From Rotaria socialis (Eukaryota; Rotifera; Eurotatoria; Philodinida; Philodinidae): a DNA stretch of 64,000 bases. The notes under the pieces were generated by a model. The model was not told the origin of the DNA and ran no database searches. It saw nothing but the letters and a program-made list of their open reading frames with translations. The stretch is from contig CAJNYU010001443.1 in the NCBI GenBank assembly GCA_905331475.1, positions 1-64,000 of the forward strand. Direction: 5' to 3'. Below, piece by piece: positions 35,353 to 48,542 of the stretch (the stretch's first letter is position 1; every line of letters begins with the position of its first letter). The translations under genes and the position numbers were made by a program.

Positions 35353-38300
35353 TTATCTTGTTGAATTTAACCAACGCTATAGAATTCAAAAAAGAAAATA
35401 AATTTCAATAAAATTCAGTTGAAGTAAAGTAATTTACCGATTGACGAAGTTTTTCCTCTTCTATTATTAATGATTTTTCACTCTCGTTATACCGAAGAAC
35501 AGCACAGATGACTTTTGCCATTGTCTAAGAAAATAAATTTTCGTTTTCATAATTCTGAAATAATTTCAACATACTAATCGATCAGTTCCTGTCATATAAG
35601 CAAGTACAATTTGTTTTAAATAATCAACTTCTGTTGGTTCGATTACGAATGGATGCTGTATATCATTTGAATATAAATCTAAATAAAATTCTGTAAAAAC
35701 AAGAGAATAGATCTATGCTTATGATTCTACCTTCGATCGAAGTTTGAGAGAATTGTTCGATGGTTCTATCAAAAACCAAAAACAGAAGTGAGTACATCGC
35801 GTGAAAATTTATTTTGATAATTACTTACGGAATGATCTGTTTCGTAAGTTTATGAATTTCAATTTGTAGATCTTGTATATGTCGATAATAATCTAATTGT
35901 TTCTCCTATGAGATTATGTTTATTTGTTTTAATTGAATAAAAATATAACAAACTTTAATTTGTTCTTGTAATTTCGATATTTGTTCTTCACTGATATAAG
36001 CTCTACGTTCAGCATCATTTATTCTTCTCTCAGCACTATTTGTAAGATCATTTTCAACTTTAGCTTTCTTCTCTAATAATTAAAATAGAAGATAATACGG
36101 TACGATCCTTTTGTTTATGCTATTCTAAATTTACGTATAAGATCATGAATTTTTTGATTGTAATTGTATTCATTTTCTTCGATTTTACTACTCATTTCTT
36201 TTGCCATGATTTTTAATTTTGTATTATATTCCATTTCGTTTTCTTTTAATCGTTGTTCATATTCTTGAGAAATGACTTGTATTTGATTTTCTGAATAAAA
36301 AAACGAGTCTGAAAATAAATAAACAAATCATTATACCTGAATCAACAGCATTTGGTTGTTCATTATTCTTTATCGATCCCTTTGTTCGTTGTAACGCTTC
36401 ACGTAGTTTAGTGGCTCGTTCTTTTGTTTGTTTAAGAGTTAATTCAATTTCTTGAATTTTTTCATCACGTTCTGTTATTTGTCGATCTTTTTCACTAATA
36501 TCTTGTTCAAAATCGAATTTTTCATTTTCATATTGATCTATTCGACGAATATTTTCTTCGTTGATATTTACCAAAGAGATTATTTCAGTTTTTAATGTTT
36601 CAATTTCATTTCGATAAGAATCACAGTCAGTCTAGTAAAGAAAAACTGCTGATCAATCATGCCTATACGCATTAGTTTTCAGTGATAGGACATCGGGACT
36701 ACTAATGATTTGTTTCATAAGAATAGATTTAAGATCGAAAGTTAGGTGACTCGAAGAGTTTCAGTTTTAATTTTCTTTGTCTTCGCACTGTTTTTTTTGT
36801 AAATGACAAACCTCTAAGTCTTTGATTTGTTGTCCAGTTTGTTGAAATTTAACATTGAATTCGTTTGAATTTGATTGTATAGTTTCCATTTGTATACGAA
36901 TTTGATCTATTTCATTTTTAAGACTAGTTTTCTCCGATAAAGTACTATTGAGTTTAGCTTCCATTGCAGAAAATGTTTCATTTTTTTCATTAATTTCAGA
37001 ATTTAAATTTAGCAGTTGTTCATGAAGATCTTCAACTGTTCGTTTATGTTCTTCATGCAATTTCTCAATTTGTAATTCATAATCTTGTTTGAGTGTATCA
37101 ATCTAAATAATAGAACAAGACTAGTTGATTTTGAAAGATAGGAATCAGATGAATAATCCACTGTCGTATGAGCGAAATAGTGTCGTCATGGTTGACAGTA
37201 GTTATTCTTTCGTTTGACTCTATCATCGTCTCTTCTAATTAATGTAAGTATTGAAAAATCTCGAAAACGAAGAATATACCATTTTATCTTTCTGTTCTAA
37301 TAGCTGTCGATCATTGCTTTGAGAGTTATCAATAGTTTGTTGCAATTGTTCATGTTCTGTAATCGTTGTTTTGAATTCATCCATTGAATTGTTAAGACTA
37401 ATGATCTCGAGTTGTTTTTCAATGTTTTTCCTATGTAAAATCTCATCTTGTAATTGTTGAGTTGCAATACGAAGTTTTTCTTCTAATTCTGTTAATTGTT
37501 CATTTTTTTGGGTATTGGATTCGGAAATATGTTGGTATTGTTCTTTTAACGAATTACATTCGTCGACTAGTTCTTTTTGAGATAGATTGGCTTGAGATTT
37601 CAATGTTTCTAATTGTTTTTCAAGCTCAATAAGTTGAGAAGATTTTTCGTTCAATTCTTGTTCGTGGCGATTCGATTTATTCTTTTGTTCATCAGTTTGT
37701 TTGGTTAAATCAGTTATTTTATCTTGTGCTCGTTTAGCTGCAGCTGTAAGTTCATTTTCAAGTGCTTCAATTGTTTTCTTATGTTGACTTTCCAGCTGTT
37801 CTATTTTTATTTCAAGATAATCCTTTTCTTCTCGTAATTCTTTTAAATTATTATCGAATTCAATTTGTTGTTGACTCTTGAGAGTAGCCATTTCGTCTAA
37901 ATGTTCTTGACGTTGGCAATCAAGTTTTTGACTAAAACTAGCTTTTGCCTCATTGATATCATCAACTAGGAAGAAAAAGAAGAAAACCTGGATACGTATA
38001 GAATAAAAAACAGCAAGATATCAGCTTTTTTACTATAATCTTTCTGAAGAACTCTACTCCGTTAAACAAGTCAATATTTTAAAGTTTGTATACGGAGACA
38101 TCGATACAAAATTCACTACTGGGTATATAAAAACTCACCTGTATTTTGATTTTGTTGTATTTCTAAATCTTTATCAATCGTTCGTTCTTGAAGTGCATCG
38201 CTAAGTAACGATTGAATACTGTCTTTTGCCTGTTTTGTTTGTTGTAATTCATTTGTTAAGTTTTCATATTCAGTTTTAAGAGCATCAAGAGATTTTGTAT

Positions 38301-40274
38301 GTTGTTCATTTTCTTTCGATAGAGTATCTTTGAGTATGTCAATTTGTTGTTTATCTTTATCAATTGTTTCTTGACAATTTTTAATAAAATCTTGTAATTC
38401 TTTATTGGATATTTCAAGAGTCAATTTATCATTTATTATTTGTTCCAAATGACTAGATTTTTCATTAAACTCCGCCAATAAATCTTCATGTTTCTGTTTA
38501 ATTTCATCATTCGAATTAAATGTGACACTTTGTTGTTTGATTGATTCGAGATCAGTTTCAAGTTGTCGAACACACAAACGTGTTGCTTCTAATTCTTCTT
38601 GTAATCGTTCTTTATCTTTTAATAACACACTTGTGTCACAATCGAAATTTTCTTTAACTTGAATTGAACTCTCTTCTGGTTGACGATCCTATGAGGAAAA
38701 GAAAAAAGTACTGAGTTTAAAGTTTTTGATTCAGTCCATGAAAATGTGAATTTCTATCACTTGACGTCACAAATATACAAGACATACTACATGCGTCAAA
38801 TGCATAAATATTTTTTATGTTGGAATTAGCCTGTAAACATAGATATATTAGAAATGTGTTCTCTTGTTTTTAATATTTTTCCTTTCAGATAATGAGAACA
38901 ATAAATGAAATAGAAAATCTAAACATACTTTCATCATTGATTCAATCAATGTTTGTTTTTCATTTAATTTTTCAAAAAGATCATCACGTTCTGTAACGAC
39001 TTTAAGATGTTTTTCTTGATGATTTTTAATTGCTTCTTTACATTGAGTGAGTAATGTTTCAAGTTTAGTATTCTATTGAAAAAGAAAAGAAAAGAAAACA
39101 CATCATCAATCAAATTTTATGAATAGAGACAAAAAAATTGATTCGATGCCAAAATGTCATATTGTGAATTAAGTGTATTTCTTTTATATCCTTTTCATCA
39201 AACACTATTCTAATTCGATCTTCGAACTCTCTCTAGCAATCCATCCGCTACAGCATATCCTTCATATACCAACAAGATAATACTGTAGTTACGTCTATCA
39301 TATGTTAGGTATCAGATTGCACCCGATATCGATTACTTCTTTCGAAAAACAATTTCACCCTTATGTTTGACTTTGGAATAACCGAAACAGACCTTTTCAC
39401 GAAGATTTCGCATTTCTTCTCGATCAACTTGAACATGATCATTTGTAGTTCTAACTTGTTGAGTCAGTTCTTGAATTTTATTATCACGTAATGATATTTC
39501 TTGTTTATATGAACGTTCAAGTTCTTCTTTGACTTGCCGATCAATTTTAATTTGTTCACGTAATTTTGTTTGTCGTTTAATCGATGTGTCTTGATGTTGC
39601 TGTAGTATATTCTAAAATTAAAACGAAAATAAGCTTTTTTTTATTGCTTTCTACGCTTCTACTTTAATATTATCTCTTTCACGTTCAACTTCATCATAAG
39701 CATTTTTCAATTGAATAAATTTAGTTTTGTAAATATTGACTAATCTTTGCATTTTCTATAAAAATACAAATACAAATCGACGATGATTCATCAATACACA
39801 ATAGATAACGAAATACACTTACACTATTTGTTTCATGATCACTTTCATCACCACCATGTTCTGATTCGATATCTGATGGTGGTACAAAACTACGTGCCGG
39901 AGAGACATAATTGTTATTCGCACTAGCCGTTTGGCTTATGTCACTTGCAGCTGAATTTAATCGAGAACGATTATGGTCCTTGAAAAATAAAACAACAATG
40001 TATTACAAATGAAAAGTGAAGATTTGTTTTTTCTATTACGAAATTATCGTTATGACTAGTAGTCGAAGATGTACGAGCGCCAGAATCTTTTGATATTGAT
40101 GCCTAATGATAGGAATATTAAAGCAAACAGATATATTATTATTGTTAATAACAGTTCCTATGAACATACTGGATCAGTTTGTAGAATACTTGAAAGTATT
40201 GTTTGATTTGTTTTATTGACTTGTGTAGCTATTTTATCTTTCAAATTTTTAAACATTGTCGAACCAAATGACAT
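35353..40274 (-). CDS. GOLGA4-like: GRIP-domain golgin, GOLGA4/golgin-245-like
   Basis: A trans-Golgi coiled-coil tether; family members bind Arl1 through the GRIP domain and capture endosome-derived vesicles. The ATG at 40274 gives MSFGSTMFKNLKDKIATQV, like the golgin-245 N-terminus. Exons 40170-40274, 40040-40102 and 39823-39978 follow, the last with PPSDIESEHGGDESDHE. The next two encode LVNIYKTKFIQLKNAYDEV and LREQIKIDRQVKEELE, the conserved start of the coil. Long exons 38116-38628, 37235-37891, 36767-37060 and 36257-36574 are heptad-rich Gln/Glu/Lys coiled coil. The C-terminus reads DYLKQIVLAYMTG, then TMAKVICAVLRYNESEKSLI, which is the GRIP domain. The last exon 35353-35376 encodes RWLNSTR and a stop. 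There are many short introns; I did not resolve every exon edge, so the span is exact but the middle joins are approximate. Confidence 0.85.
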
Positions 40275-40535
40275 GGATCAATGCAGGAAAATTAAATGAA
40301 TATCTTTCTTTCTTTTCGTGATGATACGTCTATAGGTTCTATTAGATTTATGCCAAATAGAGGGCGCTGAAGATCACTGCTTAGTTTATTTAAAAACTTC
40401 GAAGTGTACAACCAAATCTATAGATTAGTGTGACATCTATCGACAAAATGTCTTATTCTCCAATAAAATTAATAAACAAGTTGAAACAGCTGTATTGATT
40501 AACATACATTATTATTGTGTATATGCAACAATAAA
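40275..40535. promoter_or_regulatory. Head-to-head intergenic region, probable bidirectional promoter
   Basis: 261 bp separate the start codons of the golgin gene (minus) and the zinc-finger gene (plus). It must hold both 5' UTRs and promoters. No TATA box or named site could be assigned with confidence. Confidence 0.4.
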
Positions 40536-41816
40536 ATGCTATCAAATGACAATGAAACATTTCTAAATGAATATAATTCATCTATAGAATCCCATTCATC
40601 TGAATTGAATTCTCTATCGCAATATTCCATTCAATCATCGATTCCAACACATTTCGATATGAACAATCCTGATGATTGGTTTCTTGCTTATTCATCTATT
40701 AAAAATTCAGTTGTACAAATTGAACGTATAAAAAGTAATGAACTATTACGTTTAACAAATAATAATCGTCAGAAAATATCACTTAACGATAATCCACGTG
40801 TACGTGGGCCGAAATCAACTCGATTTACATGTCCTATTTGCGGTTTAATCACTGTTTCAATGGAACGTTTACAAAAACATGTTAATCAACATGGACAAAT
40901 ACTTCATTTAGAAACTTACAAACCAGAACGAAAACTATCAACGTTATTATGTGAAAAGTGTAAAGCAACATTTTCATCAACATATGCATTAAGAAAACAT
41001 CAACGTGTACATACACGAGGTGCGATTTTGTTTTCTTCTCAATTTAAATATCGTAACTAAGAGTTTCCTATTTCAATAGATAAACCGTTTTCATGTGATT
41101 TTTGTGGTTCAAAATTTTCTCAATGGGGAAATTTACGACATCACATTCAAAGACATTTAGGCATCAGTCCATATGCTTGTCCATATTGTAAAAAAACTTT
41201 TATAGCACCATGCAAACTTGAAGTACATATACGTGGCCATCTTGATGAACGGCCATATGTCTGCGATCGATGTCAAGCAACATTTCGTTGTAACGATGAT
41301 TTACGTAAACATCTAATTATTCATGCCGATTATAAGGTTTAATGGTCAAAATAACAACTATAAATATTCATATATTGTTTGTTTGTTTTTTGTGCCTTCT
41401 AGCCATTTGTTTGTTGGTTATGTGCAAAACAATATTTTCATGCGTCGAAATTACGTATGCATATGAAAGAAAAACATGATATGAATATAGTAATTAAGAA
41501 AAAAGATGTATTAGAATCCGGTATTGAATATGAAATAACAGTAGTTAATCAACAACAGAAAGAAAATTCATCCGATGAACAAACAACTAAAATCTTTTAT
41601 GAACCAATTATTAACTCCGATGAAAATGAATCACAAATCATCGATGAAAATATGGGAAATTATCAATTGTTAACTGAACTAAATGTTAATGATATTGAAT
41701 CATTTGTTAAGTCGAATCCATTTGTTTTATCAGATACTGATTTAAGAACTTGTAGTCAACCAAATCATCAAAATCATTTTGATGAATTTAAATTAATCGA
41801 TTTTCCGGTTATGTAA
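40536..41816 (+). CDS. C2H2 zinc-finger protein, six fingers
   Basis: Probable DNA-binding nuclear regulator. Exons 40536-41019, 41080-41336 and 41403-41816 total 1155 nt (384 residues) with GT..AG introns of 60 and 66 bp. I chose the ATG at 40536 (MLSNDNETFLNEY). The N-terminal ~100 residues are Ser/Asn-rich and unclassified. Six C2H2 fingers follow: CPICG...HVNQH, CEKCK...HQRVH, CDFCG...HIQRH, CPYCK...HIRGH, CDRCQ...HLIIH and CWLCA...HMKEKH. The first intron joins HTR-D-KPFSC, rebuilding the usual linker between fingers 2 and 3. The C-terminal ~110 residues are acidic and possibly an activation tail. Specific orthology is not assignable from the fingers alone; target genes are unknown. Confidence 0.85.
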
Positions 41817-42807
41817 AAAAACAAGCAAAACAATATGAAATAAAAATTTTGTTTTGTTCGATTTATAGTTTAGGTTCGTTTGAACTAATCAATGAATTTG
41901 TTGTTGTTCTTTTCTCTCTTGTTCTCTTCTAACTGATAATCTCTCATTGGTCTCATGCTTGCATCTCATAGAAAGGATTCCTACTATAGCTAGATAAACA
42001 TCGAAAGCTGTAAATTAGAGTTTGCGTGATCAAATCTTTCTTTCAGAAGTAGAGAAAGTGTTCCAGTAAAAGTCCGTAACAAGGACGTCTCACCGGAAAC
42101 ATTAATCCTAGATTAAGTGAGTTCTATTTTTGCTTTTGATGACAATACATTTTAGGCATGATCTGTGTCAGAAATTTTTAGCTGTAATTTGATCGCCTGT
42201 AGACTGATGACTAACGCATGCTGAATACATGAATTCTTCTCGAATTTGAATTCAGTGCTTAAGACAGAATATAGCAAGATATGAAATACATCGTCAGAAT
42301 ACATGCTCTTGGAATTTTCATCTAGATTCATAGCCATTCTACTAAAATTTCAGTTTCGGCCAGATTCAATACTCATGTTTATGACATTTCATGTCTTACT
42401 TACTGCATGGTACCTTAGTAATACGAACTCGCCATCAGAGAGACAATCAGCTAGAAGAGTTTCTTCGTTACATTTTCAGTGCATTAGATCACATTTGGTA
42501 TAACTCGCAATTGATAAAATATGTTGAATAGTGTTATTTTATTTTATCATATTTTAGCAGGAGAAAAAAAATGACAATCGATGTTACTGGATCTAAATTT
42601 TATTTTTTCATAAATTTATGGAAGAAATTAATAAACGATCTGCAGTGTATTGATGCTTTCAGAAGTTTTACTCTCTATAGATTAATTAATTCTTTTGAAA
42701 ACCAAAAATTAGATACTTCGCTAGTTAAACATGATTAATTTTTTCTATGTTCGTTATAGAAATCAATTCTTTTATTAGGTATCTGTTGTATAAGCCTTAT
42801 TCTAGAT
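41817..42807. other. Intergenic, nothing recognised
   Basis: Spacer between the zinc-finger gene and WDR4, with the WDR4 5' region near its right edge. Small frames on both strands lack family features. Confidence 0.5.
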
Positions 42808-44258
42808 ATGTCTGAAATAACGGTTAGTTCTACTAATTGGCTTGCAATATCCTTACGAAATGATACTGGTATTGTATTCAATTTAAATGATATTCAACAA
42901 TGGCAACATCTTAGGCCTGTAACTGCTAGCAGTTCATCAAGTGAAGTTACTTCTACATCAACCGTTGATAAACAGCAAGAAAAAACTGAAGATGATGACG
43001 AAAATACAAATGAACTCAATCGTAATCTAATCAAATTTACACCTGATGGACAAAAATTACTTATCAATGGGCAAAATAAACAAATTTACATTTACATATC
43101 ATCCTATGATGAGAATACAAAAACATATTGGCAATTGCAACGGATAGTAACAATAAAGAAACGTGCATCGGCATTCGATGTAACAAATGAAATTCTTCTT
43201 ATTGCTGATAAAAGTGGTGATGTTTATAAAACTGATTTGTTAACTGATACCAGTGTTGTTCTTACAGCCGATGATTGTATTATGGGACATCTATCAATGC
43301 TGCTTGATATTGCGTTTATTACGACAGATAAAAATCAGCAATTTATATTAACTACGGATCGAGATGAAAAAATTCGTTTAACTCACTATCCGAATGCTTA
43401 TAATATTGAAGGATTTTGTCTTGGCCATTCAGAATTTGTCTCTCATGTAAAATTAATCGATCAAAATCATATTCTTTCAGCATCTGGCGATGGTTAGAAA
43501 TTTTTTTTCTTGTCTAAAAATATTTTTTAAAATTCGTTCGACTTTCAGGTACGCTTCGTCTTTGGCATTTACCCGATTGCAGAGAATTGAATTTTTTCGA
43601 AACAAAAACATTCCTTTCGTCATTTAAAAGTCTATCCTATGGTTCATCGCCATCCGGCTTCGAAAATAATAATAATGAAGTACCATTAGATTCGTCATCA
43701 ATTAATTATTCCGTATGGAACATGGATCTTGTTTCGCCTAATTTAATAAAATCCGATATGAAAAATGTTTTTATTGCTATATCGATTTATGCATATCGAA
43801 ATCATACGATATATTTAACAAAATTATCAAATCTTGAAAAAACAACAAATGAACAATGCAAATTAACATTTAATTCTAAATATGGTACAATTATAGATTA
43901 TTGTTTCTCAACAAAAGAACTCATATCGAATTCTCAATGTAATTTATTTATACTATTTGACAGTAATATTTTACTTAAATTAAATTTGATTTCGATATTT
44001 TCCTATGATAAAAATGAAATCGACGAAAATGATTCAGTCATCAGTACAATAATTAATACAAAAGAATTTAATTTCATGAATAATATAACATCGAATGAAA
44101 TTATATTTAAGCAATTATTTAAAATGCGTGGAGATCCTGGTGATAGTGCATATTATAAACGTAAAAATGAACGTATTGAACAACAAGAAGAAAAACGAAG
44201 AAAAAAACAAGTATCAAAACAGTTTCAAGAAAAAGTTGCAATCAATGAAAATGTCTAA
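42808..44258 (+). CDS. WDR4: WDR4/Trm82, non-catalytic subunit of tRNA m7G46 methyltransferase
   Basis: A WD40 protein that holds and activates the catalytic subunit METTL1/Trm8 for N7-methylation of guanosine 46 in tRNAs. Exons 42808-43492 and 43549-44258 total 1395 nt (464 residues); the 56 bp intron splits the Gly codon in SGDG-TLRLW. Diagnostic stretch: ADRDEKIR-like TTDRDEKIRLTHYPNAYNIE, then GFCLGHSEFVSHVKLI and SASGDGTLRLWHLPDCREL, which matches the family order. A lineage-specific Ser/Thr/Asp-rich insert lies at residues ~39-70. The basic C-terminal end (RKNERIEQQEEKRRKKQ) is also common in the family. A 5' non-coding exon is possible but not seen. Confidence 0.88.
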
Positions 44259-44852
44259 TGAGAGAGAGATTACAACAACTATATAACCTACTATTTGAGT
44301 TCATAGTAAACCTATAGAAAAATGGTTTTCTTCCTGATAAACTTAGAAGAATTCGCCTTTAGGACATCTCTGACATTAACACTTATGGGTTGTTTTGCTT
44401 GGTTTTCGACTTTAGACTCTTCTTGTAGATAGATAGAATCGCGCTCAAAATATCAGGACATTCCCCCGTAGTCACTAGTCTTATCTATTCATGAAAGTCT
44501 ATTGTTTGACTTTATTAATCGCAGTCGAAAATTCAGTACAATTGATTTGCAAAAATTCCTACGAATGAGCCCTATTCGATTTCTTCTTCAAATTTATCAA
44601 CAGTTCCTTTATGCGTCTAATATGTACTTAAATAGTGGCTTATTGTTGTAGTAATCTACGCGTGACTGAATTTCAAAATATTTCTTCAACTACGCCCTAT
44701 ATGTAAAAGGTGTATTGGTTGTTTTCAAACGTGTGCCATTTTTCTCGTTCGATTAGCTTCCATATAAAAACGATCACTTGTTTTTCTCTCACTGTTATCT
44801 ATCAAACAAGATTAAATATACTGAAAATTGTGTTTTTGATAACTTTTTTCAG
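44259..44852. other. Intergenic with likely 5' UTR of the VLCAD gene
   Basis: No coding signature. A splice-acceptor-like TTTTTTCAG at 44844-44852 immediately precedes the ATG at 44853, which hints at a 5' UTR intron. Confidence 0.45.
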
Positions 44853-47607
44853 ATGATGATTTCATCGCTAGTTGGATGTACTTGCCGATGTATTCCATCT
44901 GATCTAGTTTCATTAAATCGAACAATAATTTATCGAACACTATCATTAGCATCGTCACCGGTGACATCTAAAATATCAATACATGAACAGAAGTCAAAAA
45001 CAGAAGAGAATAAAGAATATGAAAAGATTAAAGACGCTCGTCATCCGACAGAATCATCGTCTACAACAGATAAAGTTGTTTCAAGTGATAAAAAGTCAAA
45101 AGCGTCAAATTCATTTGTTATCAATTTCTATCGAGGTCTGTTTAATCCTCAAGAAGTATTTCCATATCCTAGTGTAATGAATGAAGAACAAAAAGAGAAT
45201 ATTAAAATGTTGATTGATCCAATATGGAAATTTTTTGAAGAAAAAAATGATCCCGCAAAAAATGATCAATTAGAAAAGGTAACCTATTCAATCAGACGAC
45301 TGCTCTTAAAACGAATTCTGTTGTGTTTCAAATAGATTCCAGATGAAGTAATGAATGGTTTGAAAGAACAAGGAGTATTCGGTATTCAAGTTCCTGTTGA
45401 ATACGGTGGACTTGGCTTGACAAATACCCAAGCAGCACGTCTTTTTGAAATAATCAGCGCTCATGATCTTAGCATTTCAATATGCACCGGTGCACATCAA
45501 TCCATTGGTTTTAAAGGTATATTATTATTTGGTACTTATGTTCAAAAAAAACAGTATCTGCCAAAATTAGCCGCCGGAGAACAAATCGCAGCATTTGCTC
45601 TTACAGAACCTACAGGTATGATATTTTCGATCTAAAGTAAAAAGAATTCAACTTAAATGAAATTACAAGATCTTGACTTATACATATCTTTTTTTTTCCT
45701 AAGATAGCTGACGTATTTTTACTGTTCTACAATAGTCCACACTAGCCCAAATTGGAATTCATTACATTATATAGACTTCAGCGTAGAATAAAAAGTTGCA
45801 AAACAGAATGACACTTTAGGATTACTCTAAATAGTAATAGCATTTGAGATCTGTTTCGTGAATATAACCTAGAGAATGATATACGCATAGCAATTGAGCT
45901 AATTTTCATTTTTATTTCAGCTGGTAGTGATGCTTCTTCCATTAAAACAAAAGCAACATTGTCACCCGATGGTAAATATTATATTTTAAATGGCACTAAA
46001 ATTTGGATATCGAATGGCGGTCTTGCTGATGTATTCACTGTATTCGCACAAGTGCAATCGACCGATGATAAAACAGGTCAAAAAATAAATAAAATGACAG
46101 CGTTTATTGTCGAAAGAAGTTTCGGTGGTCTCACACATGGACAACCAGAGAAAAAAATGGGTATAAATGCATCGAATACAGCTCAGATTTATTTTGAAGA
46201 TTGTAAAGTTCCTATTGAAAATGTACTTGGTGGTGTCGGAAATGGATTTAAAGTACGAGAAAAGATAAAATTTATGAAGTCGACTGTTTAGTTTGATTCG
46301 ATTTTCTGATTAAAAGGTTGCAGTGAATATTTTAAATAATGGACGATTTGGTATGGTTGCTGGCTTATCTGGAACAATGAAAATGGCTATTAAACAAACC
46401 ATTGTAAGTTTCTTTGACAAGCATTCTCTCAATGTTGAGTGTTGCAATTCTAATGAGACATATTCAGGAACTGTCTTTTATTTTTTTTATCTAACCCATG
46501 ATCAATAGTAAACAAATTATATAACGAGTTAACTGTACTACTTGAATAAAAAATTCAACCGTTTTTCTAGTATACAACTCACTTTTTAAAGGGAAAACTC
46601 GAAATTGTTTTATCAGTTCATTCTTAAAAACAAATCAATCCTTTGTAAAATATATCTCAACAGAATTTTGCTAAAAATCGTCGTCAATTCGGTCGAACTA
46701 TTGATACATATGGCAATATACAAGAAAAACTTGTTCGAATGGAAATGAGACAATATGTAACTGAAAGCATGGCATTTCTTTTGGCACAAAATATGGATCG
46801 AGGAATCACTGACTATCAATGTAATTAATAAAAGTTCTATTTCTTAGTATGATTTTTTGCTTCTACAAAATAATTTCAATTTTAGGTGAAGCTGCCATAG
46901 GAAAAATCTTCGCGTCCGAATCAGCATGGTATGTACTCGATGAAGCAATACAAATTCATGGCGGAATGGGTTTCATGAGAAGCACCGGTCTTGAACGTGT
47001 TGTACGAGATTTACGTATCTTTCGAATATTTGAAGGTGCGAATGATGTTCTTCGATTATTTATTGCTTCAACTGGTTTACAAGATGTTGGTTTACATCTA
47101 AGTGAACTACAGAAAGCAGTTCGAAATTTTAATTTTAATATTATCGTTGGTGAAAGTTCGAAACGTTTACGTCGAGGTATTGGCATTTCTACAGGCCCGG
47201 ATATCAATGATTATATACATTCATCACTTCAACCATCTGGGTTACTTTTATCGAAGTCGATTGATAGTTTTGGTACGGCTGTTCAACAGATTCTTATTAA
47301 ATATGGTAAAACTATTCGCGACGAACAATTTATTGTTCACCGTATTGGAGATATTACCATTGATTTATATTCAATGGCAGCTAGTTTGTCACGTTGTACG
47401 CAATCGTTCAGTAGTCAAATCTCATCAGCTGTGCATGAGTCTAAATTAGTTCAAATTTGGTGTGAAGAAGCTTATGAGAGAATTAATAATAATATTAATC
47501 TTATTCAAAGTTCGGATTTTATTCAAAGAACACGATTAATGAATGAATTAGCGCGAGAAATTGTAGAGAATGAATCAACTGTTCCTGTACATCCATTGGG
47601 TTTTTAA
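44853..47607 (+). CDS. ACADVL: Very-long-chain acyl-CoA dehydrogenase, mitochondrial
   Basis: A FAD enzyme of the inner mitochondrial membrane catalysing the first step of beta-oxidation of long-chain acyl-CoAs, passing electrons to ETF. Six exons (44853-45278, 45336-45615, 45921-46252, 46317-46403, 46664-46820, 46886-47607) total 2004 nt, 667 residues, close to the usual 655. The N-terminus is Arg/Ser-rich, fitting a transit peptide, then [20 protein letters not shown] as in VLCAD. FAD/substrate motifs: [24 protein letters not shown] and [13 protein letters not shown]. The catalytic base is Glu ~477 in [13 protein letters not shown] long C-terminal extension (~residues 490-667) distinguishes VLCAD/ACAD9 from short-chain relatives; ACAD9 is the main alternative. 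Confidence 0.9.
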
Positions 47608-48330
47608 AAAGACACACATGTCTTTTTAGATGTATTTCTTCAGTATCTGATTTTATTTTTAGAGAAAACAAAACATAGAAGAATAATTTTTTAATGTTTT
47701 GTCTAGTTTTGATCAGATTTTTATATAAATAAATATAAATTGATGCAGTATTAAAAGAAAAAGCTATCATGGTTATTTTTTTCTAAAAGATACAAGCAAG
47801 ATCTACTCAAACTTTATTATAATTATCTGCATGAAATTTTGCAATTGATGGCTGATACATTTCAGACATTTTTCTAACAACTAGAATCCCAACGAGATCA
47901 TTTTGTGACTTATAAACAGTCATTTTTGAAATTTCTTGAAATGTATTCCTTCTGTTATCAATAACTGAAGAATATTTTCGTTTATGCTATTCTCTCTGAT
48001 GTATGAAATGTCTTCTAGTAATTATTTTAATGGACTAACGATTTTTTACTCAAATAATTGTAATCTTTCTAAAATTTTGAAATCCGATATTATTCTGGTA
48101 ATGAACAGAAATTAGTGTCCGCAATGATAGATAATAATTCTACACAATAATGTCTATTTGAATTCTTCAATTTCCAAAATTTTCCCTGCATCGCGTTGCG
48201 TTTTGTTCTTTGTATGTTCTTGTTCAATTTTCCACATCAATCCACTCGAATTCTTGATCGGTCGATGTTCGCTTTAATATTTTCTTTAATCGAATAAGAT
48301 AACGTTATGGATGCAGGTTTATATAGAAAC
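47608..48330. other. Intergenic, nothing recognised
   Basis: 3' flank of the VLCAD gene. AT-rich, no frames of note. Confidence 0.5.
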
Positions 48331-48406
48331 GCTGTTAGCGCAATCCCTGTGGGATTAAAATGTGAAACACGATAAAGCTCCTTTTCTGGGATCCGTCTAC
48401 CACGGT
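48331..48406 (+). repeat. Copy B of the ~75 bp dispersed repeat
   Basis: GCTGTTAGCGCAATCCCTGT onward, almost identical to 4175-4249, including the AATCCC-TGT-GGGATT stem and TGTGAAA-ACGAT. It is followed 28 bp later by a 22-base G run. Confidence 0.7.
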
Positions 48407-48433
48407 ATGTAGAGTTTCTCTGCCACGGTCTTT

Positions 48434-48464
48434 GGGGGGGGGGGGGGGGGGGGGGTATTAATTN
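48434..48464. other. Poly-G tract plus N, possible assembly artefact
   Basis: Twenty-two G residues, then TATTAATT and an N. A second homopolymer-plus-N site occurs at 4390-4436 on the opposite strand sense. Probably unresolved sequence. Confidence 0.6.
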
Positions 48465-48465
48465 A

Positions 48466-48542
48466 CATTAATATTAATGATTAATGAAAACATTAATTTT
48501 AAAATTAATGTTAATGTTTTTCATTAATCATTAATATTAATG
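48466..48542. repeat. AT-rich inverted repeat (ATTAAT hairpin)
   Basis: The left arm CATTAATATTAATGATTAAT is mirrored by the right arm ending ATTAATCATTAATATTAATG, with TTTTAAAA at the centre; arms are about 35-42 bases. A looser ATTAAT/ATTAAG run continues to about 48625. Confidence 0.85.

Noticed and set aside
46613-46819. Minus-strand frame within the VLCAD gene
   Set aside because: Antisense shadow of the well-supported exon 46664-46820.
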